From: Gammaproteobacteria bacterium UBA2965
GTDB lineage: Bacteria > Pseudomonadota > Gammaproteobacteria > Pseudomonadales > Azotimanducaceae
Assembly (NCBI GenBank): GCA_002348385.1
Contig: DEBD01000038.1
Coordinates: forward strand, 1-64,000
Direction of reading: 5' to 3'
DNA: 64,000 nucleotides
Below are positions 8,368 through 16,860 of this stretch, piece by piece (the first letter of the stretch is position 1; every line of letters begins with the position of its first letter). The notes under the pieces are model-generated. The model was given only the letters and a program-made list of their open reading frames with translations, was not told where the DNA came from and searched no databases. The position numbers and the translations under genes were made by a program.

Positions 8368-8673
8368 ATGGAAGCGGTATTTCTCGCCTTTGTATTGATG
8401 CTGTCCATCTTTTTGGGCTTCGAACTGATCTCCAAGGTACCCGCCACGCTGCACACGCCGTTGATGTCTGGTGCCAACGCCATCTCTGGAATCACCCTGG
8501 TGGGCGCGATCACCTCAGCCGGTGTCGGCTCCAATGAGATGGCTACCATCCTGGGTTCCCTGGCCGTCGCCTTTGCCACCATCAACGTGGTGGGGGGATA
8601 CATGGTCACCAACAGGATGCTGTCCATGTTCAAGAAAAAAGACACCTCTGATTCGGCGGGAGGTGCGTCATGA
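8368..8673 (+). CDS. pntAB: NAD(P) transhydrogenase subunit alpha, part 2 (PntAB)
   Basis: 101-residue membrane protein carrying the first membrane helices of the transhydrogenase proton channel (domain II). The sequence GFELISKVPATLHTPLMSG and AISGITLVGAI is strongly conserved in the family. It starts 11 bp after pntAA, and its stop overlaps the pntB start by 4 bp (ATGA). Confidence 0.95.
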   Translation: MEAVFLAFVLMLSIFLGFELISKVPATLHTPLMSGANAISGITLVGAITSAGVGSNEMATILGSLAVAFATINVVGGYMVTNRMLSMFKKKDTSDSAGGAS

Positions 8674-10082
8674 GCCTGGAGCTGATCAACCTTTGGTACA
8701 TCGTTGCCGCGGCACTGTTCATTTTCGGCCTCAAGCAATTGGGTTCGCCGGCCACCGCCGTGCGCGGCAACCTGCTTTCATCCGTCGGCATGTTCATCGC
8801 CGTGGTGGTGACTCTGTTCTCGCGGGAGATCATTGAGTTCCAATGGATCGCTGCGTCGGCGGCCGTGGGTGCGGTGATCGGTGCGTTTGCCGCCCAGCGT
8901 ATCGCCATGACCAGCATGCCGGAGATGGTCGCACTGTTTAACGGCTCGGGCGGGGTAGCCAGCCTCCTGGTAGGTTGGGCCGCCTTGTACACGGGTACCG
9001 TCGCCCCGCAGGAAATTGCCGGCGTTGCGGTGGAGGTGCCCATGGCTGGCGTTTCCACGTTTACCGTGGTGACGATCCTGCTCTCCATTCTGATCGGCGG
9101 CATAACGTTTTCAGGCAGCCTCATTGCCTGGGGCAAGCTTTCGGAGATCATGACCAGCCGGGCCATCGTGTTTGGCGCCCAGCGTCTGGTGAACGCCCTG
9201 ATTCTCATCGCCCTGGTGGTGTGCGGCGTGATGTTCACGCTAGAGCCCAGTTTGAGCTCGCCCTACCTCTATGCGGTGATTGGATTGGCGCTGGTCTTTG
9301 GTGTGATGGCCGTTATCCCCATCGGTGGCGCGGACATGCCCGTGGTGATTTCTCTGCTCAACAGCTATTCCGGCCTGGCCGCCTGTGCCGCTGGTTTTGC
9401 CATCAACAACAACATTCTCATCGTGGCGGGGTCCCTCGTGGGTGCGGCGGGCATCATTCTCACCAACATCATGTGCAAAGCCATGAACCGCTCGCTGGCA
9501 AACGTGCTGTTCTCCGGTTTTGGTGCCGTCAAGACCGCCACCAAGGTGGAGGGAGAGGTCAAGCCCATCAATACCGAAGACGCCTTCCTGATTCTCGAGG
9601 CAGCGTCGTCGGTGACCTTCGTGCCGGGATACGGCATGGCGGTGGCCCAGGCTCAGCACGTAGTGCGAGAGCTGGGTGAACTGCTCGAGGATAACGGTGC
9701 AGACGTCACCTACGCCATCCACCCCGTAGCGGGGCGGATGCCTGGGCACATGAACGTGCTGCTGGCCGAGGCCAACGTGCCTTACGATCAGCTGGTGGAG
9801 ATGGAAGAGATCAATCCGCGTATCGACAATATCGATGTGGCGGTTGTGATCGGTGCCAACGACGTGGTGAACCCGGCTGCGCGGGAAGACGAGAACAGCC
9901 CCATTTACGGCATGCCCATCATCAACGTGGATTCCGCGCGCACGGTGTTCGTGCTGAAGCGATCCATGGCTTCCGGTTTCTCCGGGGTGGACAATCCGCT
10001 GTTTTTTGGCGAGAACACGCGCATGCTGTTCGGCGACGCCAAGGAGTCCATCTCCTCGGTAATCGCAGAGTTCAAAGGATAG
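8670..10082 (+). CDS. pntB: NAD(P) transhydrogenase subunit beta (PntB)
   Basis: 470 residues: an N-terminal membrane domain of about 270 residues, then the NADP(H)-binding domain III with VPGYGMAVAQAQH, YAIHPVAGRMPGHMNVLLAEA and NPLFF near the end. With PntAA and PntAB it couples hydride transfer from NADH to NADP+ to proton entry, supplying NADPH. The start is ATG at 8670, overlapping pntAB. Confidence 0.96.
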   Translation: MSLELINLWYIVAAALFIFGLKQLGSPATAVRGNLLSSVGMFIAVVVTLFSREIIEFQWIAASAAVGAVIGAFAAQRIAMTSMPEMVALFNGSGGVASLLVGWAALYTGTVAPQEIAGVAVEVPMAGVSTFTVVTILLSILIGGITFSGSLIAWGKLSEIMTSRAIVFGAQRLVNALILIALVVCGVMFTLEPSLSSPYLYAVIGLALVFGVMAVIPIGGADMPVVISLLNSYSGLAACAAGFAINNNILIVAGSLVGAAGIILTNIMCKAMNRSLANVLFSGFGAVKTATKVEGEVKPINTEDAFLILEAASSVTFVPGYGMAVAQAQHVVRELGELLEDNGADVTYAIHPVAGRMPGHMNVLLAEANVPYDQLVEMEEINPRIDNIDVAVVIGANDVVNPAAREDENSPIYGMPIINVDSARTVFVLKRSMASGFSGVDNPLFFGENTRMLFGDAKESISSVIAEFKG

Positions 10083-10246
10083 TCGGCGGGCCTTCGGGCC
10101 AAGTCGTTATCGCTTCTGCAAGCTGCTAGGCTCCGCCCCGGAAGGACGGTTTCTTGGCCCCGCACCCCATACGGTGGTTAGCTCTCACGGCTGCGCGGGG
10201 GGCGTGTGCCGCTCTCATTCGCTAATCAATTCTCTTGGAGAAAATA

Positions 10247-10930
10247 ATGAAAAAGATCTTGAGCGTTCTGGCTTTTGTGTTTTCGGTGTCGGCTAATGCC
10301 ACTGTGGTGTCGGCATTCGTTTGGGAAGCGCCCACAGGCCATGCCCCTGCGATGTTTGAAAACGGGATGAAGGCCAAAGCCATGCACGAAGCCATGGGGG
10401 CTGGGGTATTCATCGGCCAAGGCCAGCGGTTCCGCATGTATTACGTGATGCGCTCAGACAGTGCAGCGGCGCGCGGCGCGGTGATGGACACGCTTTCCAA
10501 CAGCGCAGAATGGCAGCAGTTCATGGGTGAAGCGGCCTCGCGCGAGGGGGCATCATCACTCGTGGAGGTCTACAACATGACACTCATCGCCGAGACCGAA
10601 GGCGGGCCGGGAGGCGAGGCCACGGTGGTATTTCAGTACCGTCCCAATCCGGGTGCGGCCCAGGCGGTGATCGCTAGCACGCTCAAGGCCAAGCAACTCC
10701 ACGAGAAGATGGGTGCCCGGGTTCAGATCCTGCTGGATGAGACAGGCCTGGTGCATTACATCACACAGCATGAGAGCTGGGCCGCCCAGGGGGCGTTTGA
10801 AGACGAGGTCAACGGAGGTCAGAACAAGGAGTGGGATGCCTTCTGGGAAGGTGTCACGTCCAATCCCAGTGCGGTACTGGAGGACGTTATTCGTATCACC
10901 CAGGTTGCAGTCTCCACCATGCCGGAGTGA
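10247..10930 (+). CDS. Secreted protein of unknown function with an internal tandem duplication
   Basis: 227 residues with a clear signal peptide (MKKILSVLAFVFSVSANA). The mature protein has two similar halves of about 95 residues. Each starts with an FxW/FxY strand, then a helix containing MKAKAMHEAMGA in the first half and LKAKQLHEKMGA in the second, then a YYV/HYI strand, an acidic helix and a closing hydrophobic strand. The pattern recalls a duplicated ferredoxin-like (dimeric alpha-beta barrel) fold, but I do not recognise a named family. The start is the ATG at 10247 with GGAG 6 nt upstream. A strong hairpin follows the gene. Confidence 0.8.
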   Translation: MKKILSVLAFVFSVSANATVVSAFVWEAPTGHAPAMFENGMKAKAMHEAMGAGVFIGQGQRFRMYYVMRSDSAAARGAVMDTLSNSAEWQQFMGEAASREGASSLVEVYNMTLIAETEGGPGGEATVVFQYRPNPGAAQAVIASTLKAKQLHEKMGARVQILLDETGLVHYITQHESWAAQGAFEDEVNGGQNKEWDAFWEGVTSNPSAVLEDVIRITQVAVSTMPE

Positions 10931-10967
10931 CCTAGACGGTCGCCATAGATCGGCGCTTTTCTGAATA

Positions 10968-10992
10968 CGAGCCCCGCTTTTGGCGGGGCTCG
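10968..10992. terminator. Hairpin between convergent genes, probable bidirectional terminator
   Basis: CGAGCCCCGC-ttttg-GCGGGGCTCG is a perfect 10-bp GC-rich stem with a 5-nt loop. It lies between the stop of the duplicated secreted protein (10930) and the stop of the convergent TPP enzyme (10996). There is no clear U-tract on either side, so intrinsic termination may be weak. Confidence 0.6.
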
Positions 10993-10995
10993 TCA

Positions 10996-12660
10996 TTAGC
11001 GCTTTCCGGAAACCACGATCTCCACCAGATAGGGCGCCTGCGCGTCAAAAGCGCGCTGAATGGCATTCGGAATCTCCTGCAGATCAACCACAGCCTCGCC
11101 TGCCACACCCATGCTGGCTGCCATTGCAGGAAACTGCAGTGTGGGCGAGGTGAGGTCCATATGCGGGTAGGGCTTGTTCGACGCGGCATCGAATCGATTT
11201 CGGTAGGCATCGATGTTGTGCTTGAGGATCCGGTACTCCCGGTTGGACAAGATCACGAACACGATGGGTAGCTGATGGTGGGCTGCGCTCCAGAGCGCCT
11301 GGATGCTGTACATGGCCGAGCCGTCCCCTGAGATTGCCAATACGGGCCGCTCCGGTTGCGCCACCTGAACGCCGATGGCACCGGCGATGCCTTGGCCGAT
11401 CCCGCCGCCTGCTGCAGCGTAGAAATCGCCGGGCGCCGTATAGTCGAATTTGGACCCGACATCCAGCGAGGCCGTGATGGATTCGTCCACCACGATCGTT
11501 TCAGGCGGTAACGCGCGGCTCAGCGCGTCGATGGCATTGGCGGGGGTCATGGGCGAGGCGTCGGCCAGGGCGGCCAGACGCTCCTGAACCGCCGCATCGG
11601 CAGCTGCCTTGGCCGCGGCCATAGCTCCTCTGCGCGCGCGGACTTCGCTGGTAAACGCATCATTGGCGCGCGCCTTCAGGCGAGCGTTCGCTGCGGGGAT
11701 CGTGGTGGCCAGATTACCGACCAGTCCCAGGTCGAGGCTGAAGTTGGCAGCGAGCCGCTCATGGCTCGACTCAATCTGTGCCAGCTTGGTGCCTTCCGCA
11801 ACGGGGCTGACGTCGTCGTACCAGATTTCCTCGAAAAATGGCCCGCCGAGCATTACAACGAGGTCGAAGTCCGCCAGAGCGTGGGCGACTGCACCGGCCT
11901 CGAATCCTAGGCGCCCCCGGAATTGCAGGTGCTGGTTGGGAAACGCTGAGTGAACTCGCAGCCCCTGCGAGAACACAGCGCAGCCGGCTTGCTCGGCAAA
12001 GGCCACCACGTATTCGAATGCGTCTTCCGTAGCGACATCGTCCCCTACAATGAGCGCCGGATTCTGGCTGGCCAGAAACATGTCGATGAGCTGTTCGATG
12101 CCTGCGGGATCGGCGCTGCTGGCGATGCGCAGGTTGCCGCTGTTCTGAGCCGGCACGTGGGTTTCCTGCTCCATGACGTCCACTGGCAGCGCCATGAAAA
12201 CGGGTCCGCAAGGCGGATCGTTGGCTATCTTGAACGCGCGGCGCAGCATGGGACCGATTTCGTCGGCCGTGCGCGGTTCGGCACTCCATTTGGTTACCGG
12301 CTGAGCGAGCGCAACCAGGTCGTGGCCAAGCACCGGGCTGCTAAGGCGCATGCGGGTGTCCTGCTGGCCTGCCGTTACGATCATGGGTGAGTTTGCCTTC
12401 AGCGCGCCATACATCATGCCGATCCCGTTTCCGAGCCCCGGCGCCACGTGAAGATTGACGATGCCGGTCTTGCCGCTGGCCTGGGCGTACAGGTTGGCCG
12501 CGCCGACTGCCACGCCTTCGTGCAGCGCCACGTAGTAAGTCAGCTGGGGGTAATCGATAAGGCGGTCGAGCAGAGAATTCTCGGTGGTGCCGGGATTACC
12601 GAAGATGGAGTCGACTCCATGGGCCAGCAGCCCTTCCATGAACACTTGGCCGCCGCGCAT
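10996..12660 (-). CDS. Thiamine pyrophosphate enzyme, benzoylformate decarboxylase/acetolactate synthase-like
   Basis: 554 residues with the three-domain TPP fold. The N-terminal pyrimidine domain has FGNPGTTE and the catalytic Glu in ALHEGVAVGAA (about residue 49). The C-terminal domain carries the diphosphate motif GDGSAMYSIQALW ending with LSNREY. GNPGTTE and the overall layout favour benzoylformate decarboxylase-like 2-oxo acid decarboxylases over true acetolactate synthase. The substrate is undetermined. It lies 61 bp downstream of the MOSC gene on the same strand. Confidence 0.85.
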   Translation of the reverse strand: MRGGQVFMEGLLAHGVDSIFGNPGTTENSLLDRLIDYPQLTYYVALHEGVAVGAANLYAQASGKTGIVNLHVAPGLGNGIGMMYGALKANSPMIVTAGQQDTRMRLSSPVLGHDLVALAQPVTKWSAEPRTADEIGPMLRRAFKIANDPPCGPVFMALPVDVMEQETHVPAQNSGNLRIASSADPAGIEQLIDMFLASQNPALIVGDDVATEDAFEYVVAFAEQAGCAVFSQGLRVHSAFPNQHLQFRGRLGFEAGAVAHALADFDLVVMLGGPFFEEIWYDDVSPVAEGTKLAQIESSHERLAANFSLDLGLVGNLATTIPAANARLKARANDAFTSEVRARRGAMAAAKAAADAAVQERLAALADASPMTPANAIDALSRALPPETIVVDESITASLDVGSKFDYTAPGDFYAAAGGGIGQGIAGAIGVQVAQPERPVLAISGDGSAMYSIQALWSAAHHQLPIVFVILSNREYRILKHNIDAYRNRFDAASNKPYPHMDLTSPTLQFPAMAASMGVAGEAVVDLQEIPNAIQRAFDAQAPYLVEIVVSGKR

Positions 12661-12721
12661 GAGCGATCCTTATTGTCGTTGTCGCGGCCATCTTATACGT
12701 AGCGCGGCGCTGACCTCCAGA

Positions 12722-13168
12722 TCAGGATTCGCGGATAGGGGTGCCGGGCGCGATGGCGCCGCTGCCGCGCACGTATGCCCGAATCCCGGCGCTGTGGGTG
12801 AACGCGCGCACCACGTCTGGACCGCTCACCTGGTCTGTGGCCAGACGTTGTCCCAGGGTGGCGCATGGCTCGCACAGCTCGAAGCCTTCCAGCAGTACAT
12901 CCCCTACCCGAAATTGCCGGCCAACCAGCGGGTTCAAGGGGATGCCTTGTGTGACGATGTTACGGCCGGTGGCGCCAAGGGTGATGCCGAGGCCGGTGCG
13001 CTCATTGAACTTCTCAATCTCTTCGAACTCGATGAGGGTCACCACACCGCTGTTGGCATATCGGTCCCCTTCGAGGCCCACGGCAGTGGTCAAACGCGCA
13101 TCCGGCACTTGTTGTTGTGCGGCCCCGCGCTTTTCCGCCATATAGATGCTGTGGATGGTTCCGTTCAT
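12722..13168 (-). CDS. MOSC domain protein
   Basis: 148 residues matching a stand-alone MOSC (molybdenum cofactor sulfurase C-terminal) domain: GLEGDRYA, VTLIEFEEIEKFNERTG, RNIVTQGIPLNPLVG, and the conserved Cys in ELCEPCATLG near residue 98. MOSC proteins bind the molybdenum cofactor or deliver it or sulfur in N-oxide reductase or sulfuration systems. The cox-type molybdenum hydroxylase 3 kb away makes a cofactor-related role plausible, though nothing ties them directly. Confidence 0.85.
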   Translation of the reverse strand: MNGTIHSIYMAEKRGAAQQQVPDARLTTAVGLEGDRYANSGVVTLIEFEEIEKFNERTGLGITLGATGRNIVTQGIPLNPLVGRQFRVGDVLLEGFELCEPCATLGQRLATDQVSGPDVVRAFTHSAGIRAYVRGSGAIAPGTPIRES

Positions 13169-13543
13169 GGTGACGTCCTTGCGGGCAGGAGCCTGGATGG
13201 GGAGTTTAACCCACTTCTCAAGCGGTCGATTGAGAATGGCGTTGGCCCGGTGCTAGGCTACGTTGGCGCCGCGCCGCTGTCAGGGAGAGCAATGATCAAA
13301 CGCGCCGGTTTGATGGGGAGTCCGCTTCAATCGCTCCCCGTGCCCTGGCGCCAGAACGAGTGGTTCGGCCAAGCATTGCGAACCCCACCTTGGCAGCCAT
13401 GCTGGCCTAGGATGTGATAAGCGGTCAGGGTGCTGCTCGCTGACCTACCAGGCGCGCCCTGGGAATGTGGGGATGCCCGGTGCATCTAAAGCGCACCGGC
13501 ACGGTGGGCCGCTTGGATTGAACGGAAAACCTGAGGGGGAACC
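13169..13543. other. Intergenic region with a hairpin
   Basis: 375 bp between the divergent MOSC and glutamate-synthase-like genes; promoters for both should lie here, but I cannot place convincing -35/-10 boxes. An imperfect stem at 13474-13501 (TGCC-C-GGTGC pairing with GCACCGGCA, 9-nt loop) lies in the leader of the downstream gene. I see no coding signal. Confidence 0.4.
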
Positions 13544-15028
13544 ATGGACGATCCGTTAGCGCTGATCTCTACGATGGTGGAGATCTTTCTATTCGCAGTG
13601 GGCGGCCTCGTCGCCCTGGTCGTCGTGTTGTATGTCATCGACATTACCCAGACAAAGCACGCTGTGCGACGAAACTTCCCTGTTATCGGCCGCTTTAGGT
13701 ACTGGTTCGAGCATCTGGGCGAGTTCTTCCGGCAGTACTTTTTCGCCATGGATCGCGAAGAAATGCCGTTCAACCGGGCGGAGCGCTCCTGGGTTTACCG
13801 CGCTGCGAAGGGCGAGGACACCACGGTGGCGTTTGGTTCCTCCAGAGATCTGCGTGCAACTGGAACCATCATGTTCGTCAATTGCCCCTACCCCACGCTG
13901 GCGGAGGATGGGGTGCAGCCGAAGGTGATTACCGTTGGCCCGCATTGCCGCACGCCCTACAGCACCGACAGTTTTTTCAACATCTCCGGTATGAGCTACG
14001 GAGCCATCTCGCGCCCAGCCGTGCTCGCCCTGTCTCGCGGCGCGAAGAAGGCGGGTTGCTGGATGAACACGGGTGAAGGCGCGCTATCGCCTTTCCATCT
14101 GGAAGGTGGCGCAGACCTGGTTTTTCAGATCGGAACCGCCAAGTACGGCGTGCGCGGCGACGACGGCCGCCTGTGTGAGGAGCGGTTGGCCGAGGTGGCG
14201 GCCCATGAGCAGGTGCGCATGTTCGAGATCAAGCTGAGCCAGGGGGCGAAGCCCGGTAAGGGCGGCATCCTGCCGCGCGAGAAGGTGACCAAGGAAATCG
14301 CCGATATCCGCCTGATCAATGTGGGTGAAGACTCCATCAGTCCCAACCGGCATCCGGAGATCGAATCCACGGAAGATCTGCTGGACATGGTGAACAGGGT
14401 TCGCGACGTGACCGGGAAGCCCACCGGATTCAAATGTGTGGTGGGCGCCTACGGATGGCTGGAGGAACTGTGTCAGCTGATATTGCAGCGAGGCGAGGCG
14501 CATGCTCCGGACTTCCTCACCATCGATAGCGCAGATGGGGGAACAGGGGCAGCGCCCATGAGCCTCATCGACTATGTGGGATTGCCGGTCAAAGAAAGCC
14601 TGCCTCTGGTGGCCGACATCCTTGTGCGGTACGGCCTCAAGGGGCGCATCAAGCTCATCTGCAGCGGCAAGCTGGTGACCCCGGGCGAGGTGGCGTGGGC
14701 GCTGTGTGTTGGCGCAGATTTCGTGGTCAGCGCACGGGGCTTTATGTTCGCATTGGGGTGCATTCAAGCGCTGCAGTGCAACAAGAACACCTGTCCTACC
14801 GGAATCACCACTCACGACCCGGATCTTCAGCAAGGATTGGTGCCCGACGACAAAGCCGAGCGTGTGTACCAGTACGCGACCAGCGTGCGCAAAGAAGTGG
14901 GCGTCATCGCTCACTCCTGCGGGGTGCCGGCGCCCCACCGGCTGCAGCGCTTTCACTGCCGGTTGGTCACTCAGAACGGACGCTCAGTCCCCTTGGATGA
15001 GCTATACCCCGAGGCTGCAGCGCAATGA
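13544..15028 (+). CDS. FMN-binding glutamate synthase-like membrane-anchored protein
   Basis: 494 residues: an N-terminal membrane helix (about residues 7-30, FLFAVGGLVALVVVLYVI), then the FMN-dependent (alpha/beta)8 barrel of glutamate synthase. Visible family features are GMSYGAISRPAVLALSRGA, TGEGALSPFH, GAKPGKGGILP, TIDSADGGTGAAP and the [3Fe-4S] ligand pattern C-x5-C-x4-C in LGCIQALQCNKNTCPTG. The glutaminase domain and central domain of full glutamate synthase are absent. Such single-domain proteins are common; their reaction is mostly unknown. The start is ATG at 13544 after GGGGGAACC. Confidence 0.85.
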   Translation: MDDPLALISTMVEIFLFAVGGLVALVVVLYVIDITQTKHAVRRNFPVIGRFRYWFEHLGEFFRQYFFAMDREEMPFNRAERSWVYRAAKGEDTTVAFGSSRDLRATGTIMFVNCPYPTLAEDGVQPKVITVGPHCRTPYSTDSFFNISGMSYGAISRPAVLALSRGAKKAGCWMNTGEGALSPFHLEGGADLVFQIGTAKYGVRGDDGRLCEERLAEVAAHEQVRMFEIKLSQGAKPGKGGILPREKVTKEIADIRLINVGEDSISPNRHPEIESTEDLLDMVNRVRDVTGKPTGFKCVVGAYGWLEELCQLILQRGEAHAPDFLTIDSADGGTGAAPMSLIDYVGLPVKESLPLVADILVRYGLKGRIKLICSGKLVTPGEVAWALCVGADFVVSARGFMFALGCIQALQCNKNTCPTGITTHDPDLQQGLVPDDKAERVYQYATSVRKEVGVIAHSCGVPAPHRLQRFHCRLVTQNGRSVPLDELYPEAAAQ

Positions 15029-15091
15029 CCTGGCTTTAGTGCGGGCAGAGCAGAACCCGGCCAAAACGGCCGAGCCCAGGATTGCCAGGTT

Positions 15092-15114
15092 CACCGGGGC
15101 CCGGCGCCCCGGTG
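15092..15114. terminator. GC-rich hairpin between convergent genes
   Basis: CACCGGGGC-ccggc-GCCCCGGTG, a perfect 9-bp stem with a 5-nt loop, lies between the stop of the glutamate-synthase-like gene (15028) and that of the MarR gene (15121). There is no U-tract, so it is a terminator candidate only by position and strength. Confidence 0.4.
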
Positions 15115-15120
15115 GACGGG

Positions 15121-15591
15121 TTAAGCTACCGAGCGTTTGCGCCCTGGTGGGCGGCGTTCGCCGATTACCGGACCCCAGTCCGCCATGAGTGTGCGGCGCA
15201 GTTGGCCAACGCTCTCGTAGCCGATGCGGATGGCGAGCGATTGCTCAGCCTGCCGCAAAGAAGCCAGCGCTGCGTTGATCAATTCCGACCCTTTCTCACT
15301 GAAGACAATGCGATTGGCTCGCCGGTCTTCTGGGTCTGGAATCTGCGTGACCAGCTCATCCTGTTCCAGTTCATTAATCTGCTGCTGAATGGCCTGACGG
15401 CTCACTCCCAGCACGCGGGCAAGCTCGGCCGCCCGTGTAATGCCGTTGGAAATATTGATGAGGATCATCGTTTGGGTGCGGGTACGTGGCCGGAAGCCGG
15501 CCTGTTGCAACCCGTTTTGCAAGCTCTCGTCCATCCAGTAGTACGCGCGGAGCAAACCACGCATGAGAACTTCAGGGGGTTGATCTTCCAT
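15121..15591 (-). CDS. MarR-family transcriptional regulator
   Basis: 156 residues with a winged helix-turn-helix: AAELARVLGVSRQAIQQQIN, then the wing with IPDPEDRRANRIVFSEKG, as in MarR proteins, which dimerise and bind palindromes near their own promoter, usually releasing on binding small aromatic ligands. I choose the ATG at 15591 (MEDQPPEV), which has GAGAGG 6 nt upstream, over the ATG at 15627. It is divergent from the coxG-S-L-M operon and probably regulates it. Confidence 0.88.
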   Translation of the reverse strand: MEDQPPEVLMRGLLRAYYWMDESLQNGLQQAGFRPRTRTQTMILINISNGITRAAELARVLGVSRQAIQQQINELEQDELVTQIPDPEDRRANRIVFSEKGSELINAALASLRQAEQSLAIRIGYESVGQLRRTLMADWGPVIGERRPPGRKRSVA

Positions 15592-15696
15592 ATCAAGCCT
15601 CTCTGTTGCAGCCAATGAGGAGTCCATATGCCAACCTCACGAGCTCATTCTTTAGCCCGACTGTGGTTGGGCCCTTTTGGGGGCATCACCACAGGT

Positions 15697-15725
15697 GCTT
15701 ATTGTTCCGCAACTTTCCTTGTCAA
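15697..15725 (-). promoter_or_regulatory. Candidate sigma70-type promoter for the MarR gene
   Basis: On the minus strand TTGACA (15725-15720) is followed after 17 nt by ATAAGC (15702-15697), about 105 nt before the MarR start. The -35 is perfect; the -10 is weak. It sits in the 308-bp MarR/coxG divergent region. The short repeat GCAACT occurs twice on the plus strand beside it and could be part of an operator. Confidence 0.4.
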
Positions 15726-15899
15726 GCAACTGGGCGTGTGCAATCTACGCTGCTGCTTTGATCGGCCGGTTGGCTCTCGCTGCGTCTGGATACCTTGCTC
15801 CGTTAATGACCTTGTTGGGTCCTGAAGGCGCGATCGATGGTGGCGTTGCCGCAGAAGGTCAATCGTGCCAATCTACTCCGCTCGCGCTGGGGAAGCGAA

Positions 15900-16379
15900 G
15901 TGGAGCAAACGGGGGAGTATTCTGTCGCCGCTGACCGTTCGGCCGTATGGACAGGTCTGAACGACCCTGAGGTATTGGCGCGCTGCATCGAAGGCTGCCA
16001 ATCCGTGTCCAAAGTGAGTGACGATGTCTTCGAAGCCTCGGTAAAAGCCAAGGTGGGCCCCGTGCGTGCCACCTTCTCCGCCGCAATCGCGCTCACCGAT
16101 ATCGACCCTCCCAGCAGCTATTTGATCAATGTGGCGGTGAAAGGGGGCCCGGCGGGGTTTGCCAAGGGCTCGGCCGAGGTCATTCTTGAAGAAGCCGACG
16201 GTTACACGGTGCTGCGCTACCGGGTGGCAGCCAACGTAGGCGGCAAGCTGGCGCAGATTGGCTCGCGATTGGTGGACTCGGCGGCGCGCAAGATGGCAGA
16301 CAGCTTTTTTGCCGCGTTCGAACGCGAATTCGAGGGGCAGGATCGCCGCGCAGACGGCGCCAGCGGCAACTCACGGTGA
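15900..16379 (+). CDS. coxG: CoxG-like SRPBCC protein (carbon monoxide dehydrogenase subunit G family)
   Basis: 159 residues starting at GTG 15900, read as M-EQTGEYSV, which matches the usual CoxG start; the open frame extends 21 codons further with no family similarity. Family features include VWTGLNDPEVLARCIEGC, VKAKVGPVRATFSA and GSAEVILEE. CoxG is thought to recruit the CODH-type enzyme to the membrane in carboxydotrophs. It is first in the operon, 13 bp before coxS. Confidence 0.88.
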   Translation: MEQTGEYSVAADRSAVWTGLNDPEVLARCIEGCQSVSKVSDDVFEASVKAKVGPVRATFSAAIALTDIDPPSSYLINVAVKGGPAGFAKGSAEVILEEADGYTVLRYRVAANVGGKLAQIGSRLVDSAARKMADSFFAAFEREFEGQDRRADGASGNSR

Positions 16380-16392
16380 GATGGGGACAAAC

Positions 16393-16851
16393 ATGCAAGT
16401 AGAAGTCACGGTCAACGGCCAGGCGCATGTGCTGGAGGTGGCGGACAACACGCTGTTGGTGGAATTGCTCCGGGAAAACCTGGGTCTCACGGGCACTCAC
16501 GTGGGTTGCGACACCAGCCAGTGCGGCGCCTGCACCGTACACATGGACGGTCGGTCGGTGAAGGCGTGCACGGTGCTGGCCGCCCAGGCTCAAGGTGCGG
16601 AGGTGGTCACCATCGAGGGCATCGGTAGCGCTGATGCGTTGCATCCCATGCAGGAAGCGTTTCGCGACTGTCACGCCCTGCAGTGTGGGTTCTGCACGCC
16701 GGGTATGATCATGTCGGCCATCGATCTGGTGAGCCGCAATCCTGGCATCGACAACGCGGGGGTTCGTGCAGGGCTGGAAGGCAACATCTGCCGTTGCACC
16801 GGCTATCACAACATCGTGCGCGCGGTGATTCAGGCCGCGCAGAACATGTAG
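16393..16851 (+). CDS. coxS: Molybdenum hydroxylase small subunit, two [2Fe-2S] clusters (CoxS-like)
   Basis: 152 residues. The plant-type cluster ligands are C39, C44, C47 and C59 (GCDTSQCGAC), and the second cluster ligands are C98, C101, C133 and C135 (CGFC and CRC in ICRCTGY). It passes electrons from the Mo site to FAD. ATG 16393 is preferred over the in-frame ATG at 16381 because GGGGAC precedes it and the shorter start fits the family. Confidence 0.93.
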   Translation: MQVEVTVNGQAHVLEVADNTLLVELLRENLGLTGTHVGCDTSQCGACTVHMDGRSVKACTVLAAQAQGAEVVTIEGIGSADALHPMQEAFRDCHALQCGFCTPGMIMSAIDLVSRNPGIDNAGVRAGLEGNICRCTGYHNIVRAVIQAAQNM

Positions 16852-16860
16852 GGGATCACT

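Noticed and set aside
10084..10105. Hairpin GGCC-TTCG-GGCC after pntB as a terminator
   Set aside because: Only 4 bp of stem and no U-tract.
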